A stretch of DNA of 57,291 bases. It comes from an uncultured Oscillospiraceae bacterium. GTDB lineage: Bacteria; Bacillota; Clostridia; Oscillospirales; Oscillospiraceae. Made by a program: the position numbers and the translations under genes. Positions 1-7,585 of this stretch are shown piece after piece. The notes under the pieces are model-generated. The model did no database searches and was not told where the DNA came from. It saw nothing but the letters and a program-made list of their open reading frames with translations. The stretch's first letter is position 1. Each line of letters opens with the position of its first letter. The stretch lies in NCBI GenBank assembly GCA_934591895.1, contig CAKTPP010000010.1:1-57291 (forward strand). The letters run 5' to 3'.

Positions 1-8
1 CGGCTTTT

Positions 9-95
9 TTACTGTTTAGCCTTATATGCTTCCCCCCATGCCCACATGGAATCCAGAATGGGCTTCAGGCTCTTGCCCAGTTCCGTCAGCGAATG
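9..95 (-). pseudogene. HxlR-family regulator, C-terminal fragment
   Basis: Read on the minus strand, the frame ending at the stop in 9-11 gives SLTELGKSLKPILDSMWAWG and a short basic tail. This is the typical end of an HxlR winged-helix regulator. About 30 residues of a roughly 110-residue family are present. The family match stops near 95, exactly where an unrelated macrodomain start begins on the other strand, so this is a remnant joined to other remnants and not a gene running off the window edge. Confidence 0.6.
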
Positions 96-335
96 AACCA
101 GAGCGAAAATAGGCTGTTTCTCATCCAGTCGCTTTTGAAGGAACAACCGCAGTATCGGGATATGGGCATACCGGCAGATACAAACAGTCAGCGTCAGCTT
201 TTACGGGGGCTGATGAATATTCGTGCGCCCCGGCGCGCGGACGCAGCGTTTCTGAAAACGCAGGACGCCTATCTGCAAGGCGAAACCGCCGCAAAGGGCA
301 TCACCGATGCAAGCTGCCTTTTGCAGTTTGTATAA
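93..335 (+). pseudogene. Protein-ADP-ribose hydrolase (macrodomain), N-terminal fragment
   Basis: The 80-codon frame begins MNQSENRLFLIQSLLKEQPQ and continues with a helical segment ending in an ETAAKGITDA stretch. This resembles the helical extension that precedes the catalytic macrodomain in clostridial and streptococcal zinc-containing protein-ADP-ribose hydrolases. The intact family is about 260 residues. Here the frame stops before the macrodomain core and is followed by a recombinase piece, so the enzyme cannot be functional. Family assignment is from recalled sequence similarity. Confidence 0.55.
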
Positions 336-337
336 AT

Positions 338-476
338 ATTATGGGAGCTGTTGCGGAAGTCGAGCTTGAGAACATTCATGAACAGACGCTTGCCGGAAGA
401 CAGCAAAAAGCCAGAAACGGTCTCTGGAATGGAGCACAGGCCCCGTTTGGATATTCTTTGAAGGATAAAAGACTAA
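338..476 (+). pseudogene. Large serine recombinase, internal fragment
   Basis: The frame MGAVAEVELENIHEQTLAGR followed by QQKARNGLWNGAQAPFGYSL is characteristic of the end of the resolvase catalytic domain and start of the recombinase domain of large serine recombinases from Tn916/Tn5397-like or phage-like elements. Only about 45 of some 500 residues remain. Neither the catalytic serine region upstream nor the zinc-ribbon/coiled-coil region downstream is present. Similarity fades near 470-476, where an unrelated transmembrane gene begins. Confidence 0.6.
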
Positions 477-1052
477 GGCATTGCCATCACAATCCTAATT
501 TCCGTTCTCGTCGTGCTTTCATTGATAGGATATTATGAAATTCAAAAGCTAATTCCGATGGCTTATTCGAGTGATTCTTTAGAAGGACTTAAATACACAG
601 AGGTAGTTCGGCGGCTGAAAGAATCCGGCTTCTCGAATGTTCACACGAAAGAAATATCAGATTTGACCGTATCCAGAGATGGCGAGGAAAATCTTGTTAC
701 AAACGTGAAGCTTATGTTCGGCGATTCCTTTGATGAAAACACAAAGTATCCATCAAATTTATGGATTACGGTTGTATATCATACCGTGGAATTATATTGC
801 CCTCCGATGACATCTAAAGAAGCAAAAGGAACGAATTACCTTGATGCAATAAAAAGCTTTGAAAGCGCTGGGTTTACCAACATCACCACATCCATTGAAT
901 ATGACATTGTCACGGGATGGTTCGCCGATAAAGGAGAAGTAAAATCGGTAACGATTAATGGGGATAGCAAATTCGACTCCTGTGATAAGTACAGACCGGA
1001 TGCACAAGTTGTGATAACGTATCACATGCCAAGAAAAGGCAAGCCAAAATAG
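477..1052 (+). CDS. Truncated membrane-anchored protein with two PASTA-like repeats
   Basis: From the upstream stop at 474-476 the frame reads straight into a hydrophobic segment (GIAITILISVLVVLSLIGYY), a single membrane anchor, then about 170 extracytoplasmic residues. Two related units follow, at about 546-800 and 820-1035, each with a pattern like YxxVxxxLxxxGFxN, a charged strand, and ending in VVYH or VITYH. This resembles PASTA or PASTA-like modules. The usual N-terminus before the anchor (often a zinc ribbon in clostridial proteins of this kind) is missing. The only start available inside the frame is GTG at 513, with no clear ribosome binding site, so it is probably a 5'-truncated relic. 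Base composition is AT-richer than the flanking genes. Function unknown. Confidence 0.5.
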   Translation, partial: GIAITILISVLVVLSLIGYYEIQKLIPMAYSSDSLEGLKYTEVVRRLKESGFSNVHTKEISDLTVSRDGEENLVTNVKLMFGDSFDENTKYPSNLWITVVYHTVELYCPPMTSKEAKGTNYLDAIKSFESAGFTNITTSIEYDIVTGWFADKGEVKSVTINGDSKFDSCDKYRPDAQVVITYHMPRKGKPK

Positions 1053-1085
1053 CTATTGGATTGGATAACATTTCAGTTTGGTCAC

Positions 1086-1202
1086 TCAATCAATAGCGAA
1101 GAATGTATGATTCTTAGCTCGCTCCCAAGAATTCCCCATTCCGGTCATGGCGATGACAAGCAGTTGATTTGTTTCCGTGAACAAGCGAGGGCTGCCTGAC
1201 AT
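1086..1202 (-). other. Short unexplained frame in an intergenic stretch
   Basis: The 404 bases between 1052 and 1457 hold no convincing gene. On the minus strand a 38-codon frame (1202 to 1086) contains TETNQLLVIAMTGMGNSWER. It has an amino-acid-like pattern and AT-richer composition than the neighbours, and may be the tail of a decayed gene. It lacks a ribosome binding site and I do not recognise the family. Confidence 0.2.
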
Positions 1203-1293
1203 TCATGCTGTTTCCTTGCCCACATAATGTGTCGTGCGGCTGGCGAGGAACAAATAACGCAGCGCGCGCAGCTGCAGCCGCAAAACCACACCG

Positions 1294-1334
1294 CCGGGCG
1301 CTCGGAGATCCTCCGGACGCCCGGATTTCTTTTT
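1294..1334 (+). terminator. Possible terminator hairpin
   Basis: CCGGGCG at 1294-1300 pairs with CGCCCGG at 1318-1324 and is followed by ATTTCTTTTT. It lies upstream of the hydrolase gene at 1457, so it could end transcription entering from the left-hand patchwork region. Confidence 0.45.
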
Positions 1335-1456
1335 GATTTCGTCAAAAAATGAACGATTTTTGCGCGCCGCATGGACAGGGAACTGGAAATGTGATACACT
1401 CGGTGCGAATGCGCAAAGGCGCAAATGGTAATGAAACATAACAGGAGGAAGAAATC

Positions 1457-1957
1457 ATGTCCAAGATCGTCAACGAGGCGAAAATCAAAAACAAGCTCAT
1501 CGTCAGGATCCGCGAGCTGCTGGAGCACCGCGCGTTCTGGCTGTACCTGCTGGTGGATGAGGCCGAAAAGCGCGGCCTGGATCCGGAGGAGTTTGCCTCG
1601 GCGGCCATCACAAGATGCGGCATTTCGCAGGGCACCGACCTGCAGAAGAAAAGCGGCACCAAGAGCCTGAAGGGTCTGAGAAAGACGCTGTTCACCCGCG
1701 CGGCCAGATGGGTGTTCGAGATGGACCTCGTCGAGAACACGGACGACACGCTCTATCTCGATTTCCACTACTGCCCGCTGGTCAAGGCGTGGCAGAAGGC
1801 CGGCTGCAGCGACGAGGAGATCGCCAGACTGTGCGACATCGCCATGTGCGGCGACCACGGCATCGGCAGCTGCTTTGACGCGCGCCTCGAGCTGCCCAAG
1901 GCCATTGCAAAGGGCGATGACATCTGCGCGCTGAGATACATCAAGGCGGACAAGTAA
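1457..1957 (+). CDS. L-2-amino-thiazoline-4-carboxylic acid hydrolase-like protein
   Basis: A 166-residue cytoplasmic protein resembling the ATC hydrolase family (PF14196). The founding Pseudomonas enzyme opens the thiazoline ring on the way to L-cysteine. Family hallmarks visible here are FHYCPL at residues 103-108 and CDIAMCGDHG at 126-135, both Cys/His/Asp-rich and plausibly catalytic or metal-binding. AGGAGG lies a few bases before the ATG at 1457. Clostridial members are often annotated this way without biochemical proof, so the substrate is uncertain. It stands alone before the ADP-ribosylglycohydrolase gene, with an 83-bp gap and no clear terminator between them, so co-transcription is possible. 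Confidence 0.75.
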   Translation: MSKIVNEAKIKNKLIVRIRELLEHRAFWLYLLVDEAEKRGLDPEEFASAAITRCGISQGTDLQKKSGTKSLKGLRKTLFTRAARWVFEMDLVENTDDTLYLDFHYCPLVKAWQKAGCSDEEIARLCDIAMCGDHGIGSCFDARLELPKAIAKGDDICALRYIKADK

Positions 1958-2040
1958 GCCTCGGGGTCGATTTCTACAAACAGCTGCTGCGAAACTACGC
2001 ATAACGCGCAGCGCGCGGCACAGACAGGAGCGGACATACC

Positions 2041-3204
2041 ATGACAAAGGATCAGGCCATCCCGGTCCTGCCGGTGCAGGATCGCATCCGCGGCTGCCTG
2101 ATCGGCGGCGCGGCGGGCGACGCACTCGGCTATCCGGTCGAGTTTTTCAGCGAGCAGACACTGCGCGAGCGCTGCGGCGACGGCGGCATCCGGCAATACA
2201 TACCCGACCCCGTCAGCGGGACGGCGCGCATCTCGGACGACACGCAGATGACGCTCTTCACGGCAAACGGTCTGCTCGCCGGCGATACGCGCATGGCGCT
2301 GCGGGGCATCGGCGCGCAGCCGCACGGTTACGTCAGCCGCGCCTATCAGGACTGGCTGATCACGCAGCGCACATCCGCCCCGGCACGCGACGACCACGCG
2401 TGCATCTGCTGGCTGATGGACATCCCCGCGCTGTACCGGTGCCGGGCGCCCGGCAGCACCTGCCTGTCCGCGCTCGCGCAGCAGCAGGGGCAGCCGCCGC
2501 TCGAAAGCTATATCGGCCGGCCGCAAAACCACAGCAAGGGCTGCGGCGGCGTCATGCGCGTCGCCCCGCTTGGCGTGAGCCGGTACACCGCCGTGCCCAT
2601 CGAGGCGCTCGACCGCGAAGGCGCAGAGCTCGCCGCCATCACGCACGGGCACTCGCTCGGCTATATGCCGGCCGCCGTCCTGACCCACATCCTGCACCGC
2701 ATCGTCTATCCGGAGCAGGCGCAGACGCTGCTGCAGATCGTGTGTGAGGCGCGCGACACGGTGCGCACGCTCTTTGCCGGCGACAAGCATCTGGACGAGC
2801 TGACCGCGCGCATCGATCTTGCCGTCCGGCTGGCAGACAATCAGGCGCCGGATCTCACCAACATCCACCGCCTCGGCGAAGGCTGGGTCGCGGAGGAGAC
2901 ACTCGCCATCGCCATCTACTGTGCCCTGCGGCACGCGGATGATTTCTCCGCCGGCATCATTGCCGCCGTCAACCACCGCGGCGACAGCGACTCGACCGGC
3001 GCCGTCACGGGAAACATCCTCGGCGCGCTGCTCGGCTATGACGCGATCGACAGGGCATGGACGCGCAATCTCGAGCTCCGGGATGTGATCCTCGAGCTGG
3101 CGGATGACCTCGATCGCCGCCCGGAAGCCTTGCAGGACTGCCGCAATATTGACCGCAACTGGGCGCAGAAGTACGTTCAGGGACGCGCCGTGCGAACCGT
3201 ATGA
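2041..3204 (+). CDS. ADP-ribosylglycohydrolase family protein (DraG-like)
   Basis: A 387-residue all-helical dinuclear-Mg hydrolase of the ADP-ribosylglycohydrolase family, which removes ADP-ribose from proteins or small acceptors. Metal-site motifs are in order: GGAAGDALGYPVEF near residues 22-35, SDDTQM at 65-70, and NHRGDSDST at 311-319 with D315 and D317 as likely ligands, followed by the glycine-rich GAVTGNILGALLG. Length is slightly above the usual 300-350 because of a loop around residues 100-150. It starts at ATG 2041 after AGGAGC. No cognate ADP-ribosyltransferase is nearby, so the target is unknown; ADP-ribosyl-arginine or free ADP-ribose derivatives are both possible. Confidence 0.9.
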   Translation: MTKDQAIPVLPVQDRIRGCLIGGAAGDALGYPVEFFSEQTLRERCGDGGIRQYIPDPVSGTARISDDTQMTLFTANGLLAGDTRMALRGIGAQPHGYVSRAYQDWLITQRTSAPARDDHACICWLMDIPALYRCRAPGSTCLSALAQQQGQPPLESYIGRPQNHSKGCGGVMRVAPLGVSRYTAVPIEALDREGAELAAITHGHSLGYMPAAVLTHILHRIVYPEQAQTLLQIVCEARDTVRTLFAGDKHLDELTARIDLAVRLADNQAPDLTNIHRLGEGWVAEETLAIAIYCALRHADDFSAGIIAAVNHRGDSDSTGAVTGNILGALLGYDAIDRAWTRNLELRDVILELADDLDRRPEALQDCRNIDRNWAQKYVQGRAVRTV

Positions 3205-3216
3205 CCCCATAAAAGG

Positions 3217-3256
3217 AGCATCCGCAGTGCCCACCGGGCATTGCGGATGCTTTTTT
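3217..3256. terminator. Bidirectional terminator between draG-like gene and lysR
   Basis: GCATCCGCA and TGCGGATGC form a long stem with an inner TGCCC/GGGCA stem. It is followed by TTTTTT on the plus strand at 3251-3256 and preceded by AAAA, so it can serve both converging genes. Confidence 0.85.
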
Positions 3257-4173
3257 CACGTTTCGGGACATGTACACGCGCCGTCCGGCTGCGCACAGGC
3301 GCGCAGCTCCCGAAAGATGGTCGTGTAGTCGGCGCGGAAGTTGCTGTTTTTCGGGAAGAGGAACATGATGTCGTGCCGGAGCTGAAAATCGCTCAGCTCG
3401 ATCACGCTGAGCGTGCCCGCCGCCTCCTCCGGGCGGATGGCCGCGCGGTAGAGAAACGACACGCCGTAGCCGCTTTTGAGCAGGGTCTTGATCGCGCCGA
3501 TGTTGCCGATCTCGACCGTGCGGGCAAAGTCCGCCGCCGCAAGGCCGCGCTCCCTGAGGTAGTATTCGAGGATCACGCGCGTGCCCGAGCCCTCCTCGCG
3601 CAGCAGCAGCGGCTCGCCCAGCAGCTGCGTGAGCTGCTGCCCCCGGTAGCGCGCGGCCTTGTCCGGCGCGGCGGCGGCGACATACTCCTCCGTGCCGAAG
3701 ACGAAAAAGTCATACTCCGCCTTCGGGAAATCCCCCTCGACCACGGCGAAATCCAGCTCTCCGGAGTCGAGCTTGCTCAGCAGCACCTTCGTGTCCGCCA
3801 CCTGCATCCGGATGCGGCTGTCCGGGTGCAGGTGCACAAACCGGCCGAGCGCCTCGTTGAGCATGAACTCCGCGACCGAGAGCGTCGCGCCGAAGGAATA
3901 GTCGCGCGTGCCGGTGGCCGCCTGCTGCATCCGCTTTTGCAGGTGCTGCTCGTCGTGCTTCATCGTCAGCAGCGTCCGCCGCAGGATCTCCCCCGCCTCG
4001 GTCAGCTGCAGGCGCTTGCCGTTGTGCCGGAACAGCGCCGTGCCGTATGTCTGCTCCAGATAGCGTATGTGGTGCGAGACCGCGGGCTGCGTGATGCTCA
4101 GCTCCCGCGCCGCCTTCGTGAAATTCATGTGCCGGCAGACGGCCAGAAAGGTCTCCACGCGAAAATCCAGCAT
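3256..4173 (-). CDS. LysR-family transcriptional regulator
   Basis: A 305-residue LysR regulator. An N-terminal winged HTH (residues 1-60) contains FTKAARELSITQPAVSHHIR, followed by a linker helix and a periplasmic-binding-protein-like effector domain from about residue 90. It is divergent from the YeiH-type exporter gene with a 140-bp AT-rich shared control region, the standard arrangement for a LysR protein controlling its neighbour. LysR genes next to yeiH/UPF0324 genes are common and often sense sulfur or nitrogen compounds, but the inducer cannot be read from sequence. The ATG at 4173 follows GAGGGGAAG. Confidence 0.9.
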   Translation of the reverse strand: MLDFRVETFLAVCRHMNFTKAARELSITQPAVSHHIRYLEQTYGTALFRHNGKRLQLTEAGEILRRTLLTMKHDEQHLQKRMQQAATGTRDYSFGATLSVAEFMLNEALGRFVHLHPDSRIRMQVADTKVLLSKLDSGELDFAVVEGDFPKAEYDFFVFGTEEYVAAAAPDKAARYRGQQLTQLLGEPLLLREEGSGTRVILEYYLRERGLAAADFARTVEIGNIGAIKTLLKSGYGVSFLYRAAIRPEEAAGTLSVIELSDFQLRHDIMFLFPKNSNFRADYTTIFRELRACAQPDGACTCPET

Positions 4174-4228
4174 GCGCTTCCCCTCGTTTCCAGTGATTTT
4201 TGATAATCATAACACAAAATTATCGTTA

Positions 4229-4255
4229 GATAAAGATAAATCATTTTTCTTTATC
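4229..4255. promoter_or_regulatory. Inverted repeat in the lysR-yeiH divergent region
   Basis: GATAAAGA at 4229-4236 and TCTTTATC at 4248-4255 are perfect 8-bp arms 11 bp apart, in an AT-rich stretch unlike the GC-rich genes on either side. A TATGAT -10-like element (4268-4273) lies just downstream toward yeiH. Position and symmetry fit a LysR operator; the regulator-operator link is inferred. Confidence 0.45.
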
Positions 4256-4313
4256 GTTTCGCTGTGCTATGATGCTCTGTACAAACCATTCAGAGAGAAG
4301 GGGCTCCCTCACC

Positions 4314-5342
4314 ATGAACTTTCTTCAGAAAAACGGGCGCGGCATCCTCGTGTGCCTCGTGATGGCCGTGCCCTGCTGGCTGCTCGGGCAGAAATTTCCG
4401 ATCGTCGGCGGTCCGGTGTTCGGCATCCTCGCCGGTATGATCCTCACCCTGCTCTGGCGTGACAAGACGGCGGCGCAGCCCGGCATCTCGTTCGTGTCGA
4501 AAAAAGTGCTGCAGTACGCCGTCATCCTGCTCGGCTTCGGCATGAACCTGTCCGTCATCTGGCAGACCGGCAAGCAGTCGCTGCCGATCATCGTCGTGAC
4601 GATCACGACGTCGCTCGTCGTGGCGTGGCTGCTGCACAAGCTGATGCACATCCCCGGCAAGATCTCGACGCTCGTGGGCGTCGGCTCGTCGATCTGCGGC
4701 GGCTCTGCCGTCGCCGCGACCGCCTCCGTCATCGACGCCGACGACGAGGAGGTCGCGCAGGCGATCTCGGTCATTTTCTTCTTCAATATGCTCGCCGCCA
4801 TCTTCTTCCCCGCGCTCGGCGCGCTGCTCGGCTTCTCGACCACAAACGGCGAGGCGTTCGGCATCTTCGCCGGCACAGCCATCAACGATACGTCGTCCGT
4901 CACGGCGGCGGCCTCCACGTGGGACTCGCTCTATGGGCTCGGCAGCCAGACGCTCGACAAGGCCGTGACCGTCAAGCTCACGCGCACGCTGGCCATCATC
5001 CCGATCACGCTCGTGCTCGCCTTCGTGCGCACGAAGCGCGCCAAGACCGACGGCACGAAGGTGGACCTCAGGAAGATCTTCCCGATGTTCATCCTCTACT
5101 TCCTGCTCGCGTCCGTGATCACGACCGTGTGCGTAAGCGTGGGCGTGTCGGCAAGCGTGTTCACCCCGCTCAAGACGCTCAGCAAGTTCCTGATCGTGAT
5201 GGCCATGTGTGCCGTCGGACTGAACACGAACATCGTCAAGTTCGTCAGGACCGGCGGCAAGCCGCTCATCATGGGCTTTTGCTGCTGGGTCGGCATCGCG
5301 GGCATGAGCCTGCTGATGCAGCACCTGCTCGGCATCTGGTAA
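4314..5342 (+). CDS. YeiH/UPF0324-family membrane protein (putative sulfate or anion exporter)
   Basis: A 342-residue polytopic membrane protein of the YeiH/YadS (Cons_hypoth698) family with about ten hydrophobic helices. Conserved family stretches visible are GGPVFGILAGM near the N-terminus, GVGSSICGGSAVAAT, and FAGTAINDTSSVTAA in the middle. The family is annotated as a putative sulfate exporter, but transport of sulfate has little direct proof. I chose the ATG at 4314 because GAGAAGGGG lies about 11 bp before it; the in-frame ATG at 4269 has no such site and falls in the promoter. Probably controlled by the divergent LysR. Confidence 0.85.
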   Translation: MNFLQKNGRGILVCLVMAVPCWLLGQKFPIVGGPVFGILAGMILTLLWRDKTAAQPGISFVSKKVLQYAVILLGFGMNLSVIWQTGKQSLPIIVVTITTSLVVAWLLHKLMHIPGKISTLVGVGSSICGGSAVAATASVIDADDEEVAQAISVIFFFNMLAAIFFPALGALLGFSTTNGEAFGIFAGTAINDTSSVTAAASTWDSLYGLGSQTLDKAVTVKLTRTLAIIPITLVLAFVRTKRAKTDGTKVDLRKIFPMFILYFLLASVITTVCVSVGVSASVFTPLKTLSKFLIVMAMCAVGLNTNIVKFVRTGGKPLIMGFCCWVGIAGMSLLMQHLLGIW

Positions 5343-5358
5343 GGCACAGGCAAAATTG

Positions 5359-5390
5359 GGCGGCAGCCGGGGACATCACCGGCTGCCGCC
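5359..5390 (+). terminator. First copy of a duplicated hairpin (yeiH terminator)
   Basis: GGCGGCAGCCGG (5359-5370) and CCGGCTGCCGCC (5379-5390) form a perfect 12-bp stem just after yeiH. The same arms occur again at 5591-5621 on the far side of repeat copy A. There is no proper U-tract here. Confidence 0.6.
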
Positions 5391-5392
5391 TT

Positions 5393-5590
5393 GAGACTGT
5401 CAAAAAGTATTACTTTTTGACAAAGGGGCTGCAGTCTGCTGCGCGCATAATTTGTGCGCCGGCGGCGCGCAAATTCCACACTTGCAGCCTGAGAAGTATT
5501 TTCTCCGCCGCACATGTCGCCGAAGAAAATGATTGAATTCTCTTTCGCCGCTGCAGCGGCGAAACTCTGCGAGGCATTTTGCAAACTGTA
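5393..5590 (+). repeat. Dispersed four-hairpin element, copy A
   Basis: About 198 bp, closely matching the reverse complement of 22366-22558 over its length and the right half of 39495-39707. It holds four consecutive inverted repeats: H1, TGTCAAAAAGT/ACTTTTTGACA at 5398-5422; H2, a large stem closed by CTGCA...TGCAG with an inner AATTTGTGCGCC/GGCGCGCAAATT; H3, ATTTTCTCCG/CGAAGAAAAT at 5498-5530; H4, TTTCGCCGC/GCGGCGAAA at 5543-5564. The tail carries CGAGGCATTTTGC and leads directly into a terminator hairpin. It lies downstream of yeiH in the same sense and contains no coding frame of note. Confidence 0.85.
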
Positions 5591-5627
5591 GGCGGCAGCC
5601 GGGTCACCACCGGCTGCCGCCTTTGAT
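5591..5627. terminator. Second copy of the duplicated hairpin
   Basis: The same 12-bp arms as at 5359-5390 recur at 5591-5602 and 5610-5621 with a different loop (GTCACCA instead of GGACATCA), followed by TTTGATTT. It ends the repeat on the plus strand and could also serve the converging kinase gene. Confidence 0.7.
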
Positions 5628-6770
5628 TTAGGATTCTTTGCCGTCGCGCGGCAGCGTCACGAGCATGACCGTTCCGTCCGCGCCGCTGCGCTCGATCTGT
5701 ACCGTGCCGCCGTGCAGCGCGGCGATCTCCCACACGAGCGACAGGCCGAGCCCGACGCCGCCGTGCGCCCGGCTGCGCGATTTGTCCACGCGGAAAAAGG
5801 GCTGGAAAACGCTCTCCCGGTATGCCTCCGGGATGCCGGAGCCATGGTCGCGGACGCGGATCTGTACATTCCCGTCCGCCTCGCTGACCGAGATGCGCAC
5901 CGCTCCGTCCGGCCGGCCGTAGCGGATGGCGTTTTCGGTCAGGTTGAACAGCAGCCGGTACAGCAGCGGGTCGCTGCCGGTGAGCACAGCGCCGCCGTCG
6001 GCCTCCAGCGCGATGTGCCTGCTCTCGGCAAGCGGTGCGAGGTCGGTGAAGATCTCCTCGATCATGGGCGCGAGCTCGATCCGGTCGCCGCAGGGCACGG
6101 TGCGCAGCTCGCTCATCTCCAGCAGGATCTTCGTCATCTGCGACATGCGCTCCGTCTGCTCCTGCAGCAGAGTCAAAAACGCCGCCGTTTCGGGCGCGAC
6201 GTCCGTATGCTCGGCGGAAAACAGCTCAAGCTGCGCCTGCATCAGCGCAAGCGGCGTGCGCAGCTCGTGCGCGGCGTTGCCCGTGAACTGCCGCTGCGCC
6301 GCAAAGCCCGCGTCCAGGCGGTCGATCATGCCGTTGAACGAGCGGCTGAAGCGCTGAAACTCCGGCAGCACGTCCTCGCTGACCTTGCACTGCGCCAGAT
6401 TGTTCGGCTGGATGTTTTCCACCTGCGCTGCAAAGCTGCGCAGCGGACGCAGCGCACGGCCGCTGACGAAATACGCGAGCACGCCGCCGGCGAGCGTGAC
6501 CGCCGCCGTAATGTACCAGTTCGTGACGCCGAAGGCCGCCTGCGCGCCGCTGATGATGATCGTCAGCTTGTCATCCGGCTGTTTGCTCTGCGGGTCAAAG
6601 GCGTCGGGCGCACCGGACTCGATCTCGCTGTAAGCCGAAAGGCCGCTGCCGATCGCATCCATGTACCGCTTGCCGGAGTAGCCGATCAGGCAGTTCATGA
6701 GCACACACGTCACGCCGATCAGCGCCGCCGTCATCAGCGTGATGCGCCACTGCAGAGACAGCCGCTTCAT
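5628..6770 (-). CDS. Sensor histidine kinase of the redox-module two-component system
   Basis: A 380-residue membrane kinase: TM1 about residues 11-30, a short extracytoplasmic loop of about 50 residues, TM2 about 84-104, a HAMP-like linker, the HisKA dimerisation helix with phospho-acceptor H168 in NAAHELRTP, then the HATPase domain with N box FNLTENAIRYG and DHGSGIP/GVGLGLSL ATP-lid motifs. The gene overlaps its response regulator by 4 bp. The pair is divergent from the CXXC protein/membrane ferredoxin/TlpA cluster, so the ligand may be an envelope redox or metal signal; the small sensor loop gives no further clue. Confidence 0.92.
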   Translation of the reverse strand: MKRLSLQWRITLMTAALIGVTCVLMNCLIGYSGKRYMDAIGSGLSAYSEIESGAPDAFDPQSKQPDDKLTIIISGAQAAFGVTNWYITAAVTLAGGVLAYFVSGRALRPLRSFAAQVENIQPNNLAQCKVSEDVLPEFQRFSRSFNGMIDRLDAGFAAQRQFTGNAAHELRTPLALMQAQLELFSAEHTDVAPETAAFLTLLQEQTERMSQMTKILLEMSELRTVPCGDRIELAPMIEEIFTDLAPLAESRHIALEADGGAVLTGSDPLLYRLLFNLTENAIRYGRPDGAVRISVSEADGNVQIRVRDHGSGIPEAYRESVFQPFFRVDKSRSRAHGGVGLGLSLVWEIAALHGGTVQIERSGADGTVMLVTLPRDGKES

Positions 6771-7441
6771 GTCTGCGCCTCCATAACATAGCCCTCGCCG
6801 ATGCGGTTGCGGATGGGGTCATAGCCCAAGGCGGCGCGCAGCTTTTTCCGCAGCGCGGAGATGTGCACGCGGATGGAATTGCCAAAGCCGTCCGCCCCGC
6901 TGTCCCACACGTGCTCCAGCAGCTCCTCCTGACTGACCGGCCGCCCCTGATGCAGCAGCAGGTATTCGAGGATGCCCGTCTCCTTGCGCGTGAGCGACAG
7001 CGCCTCGCCGCGCACGGACGCCTTGCGCGCCTTGGTGTCAAACGACAGCTCGGCGCAGGTCAGGACCACGTCGCTTTGCGTAAAGCGGCGCAGCGTCAGG
7101 CTGCGGATGCGCGCCGCAAGCTCATCGAGATGAAAGGGCTTGGTGAGATAGTCGTTCGCGCCCGCGTCCAGCCCCGCCACCTTGTCGGCGACCTCACAGC
7201 GCGCCGACAGGATCAGCACCTTGGTGTCGCGGTCGCGCTCGCGCAGCGTCCGGAGCACCGTCATGCCGTCCTCACCGGGGAGGTTCAGATCCAGCACGAC
7301 CAGGTCAAAGCGCTCAACGGCGAGCATCTCCGCGGCGCTCTGCCCGTCATAGCAGCAGTCCACGCTGTAGGCAAGCCGCCGCAGGCTGCGCGCGATCGTG
7401 TCGCAGAGCGCCTTTTCGTCTTCCACAACCAAAATATGCAT
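6767..7441 (-). CDS. OmpR/PhoB-family response regulator
   Basis: 224 residues: a receiver domain with phosphorylation site D51 in VVLDLNLPGEDG and the KPF lysine near residue 101, then a winged-helix DNA-binding domain from about residue 125. The gene is first in a two-gene operon with the kinase. A 42-bp palindrome lies between it and the divergent redox genes and is the most likely binding site. Upstream of the ATG, GAGGAGAATG-type spacing gives a good ribosome binding site. Confidence 0.92.
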   Translation of the reverse strand: MHILVVEDEKALCDTIARSLRRLAYSVDCCYDGQSAAEMLAVERFDLVVLDLNLPGEDGMTVLRTLRERDRDTKVLILSARCEVADKVAGLDAGANDYLTKPFHLDELAARIRSLTLRRFTQSDVVLTCAELSFDTKARKASVRGEALSLTRKETGILEYLLLHQGRPVSQEELLEHVWDSGADGFGNSIRVHISALRKKLRAALGYDPIRNRIGEGYVMEAQT

Positions 7442-7500
7442 ACCATTCTCCTCGTGCGTATTTACGAATGTCCGATTTTGTTATATGATAACACAAACGT

Positions 7501-7542
7501 ATAAAATCTCTGTTAAGTTTCCGTTCTTAACGAAGATTTTAT
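7501..7542. promoter_or_regulatory. 42-bp interrupted palindrome, probable response-regulator operator
   Basis: Outer arms ATAAAATCT (7501-7509) and AGATTTTAT (7534-7542) and inner arms TTAAG (7513-7517) and CTTAA (7526-7530) share one centre at 7521.5. A TATCAT -10 element at 7554-7559 lacks a consensus -35; its -35 position would fall on the right arm. This is expected for an activated promoter reading into the redox module. Confidence 0.6.
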
Positions 7543-7585
7543 CTGCGCCATGCTATCATGGAGCCAACAGAAGGGAGTGATCCGG

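Noticed and set aside
1768..3234. A 488-codon frame antisense to the ADP-ribosylglycohydrolase gene
   Set aside because: Sense frame has complete metal-binding motifs and a ribosome binding site; antisense translation is low-complexity.
5393..5590. Repeat copy A as a degenerate insertion sequence with a transposase
   Set aside because: No frame inside any of the three copies resembles a transposase, and there are no terminal inverted repeats of IS type; if mobile it must be non-autonomous.
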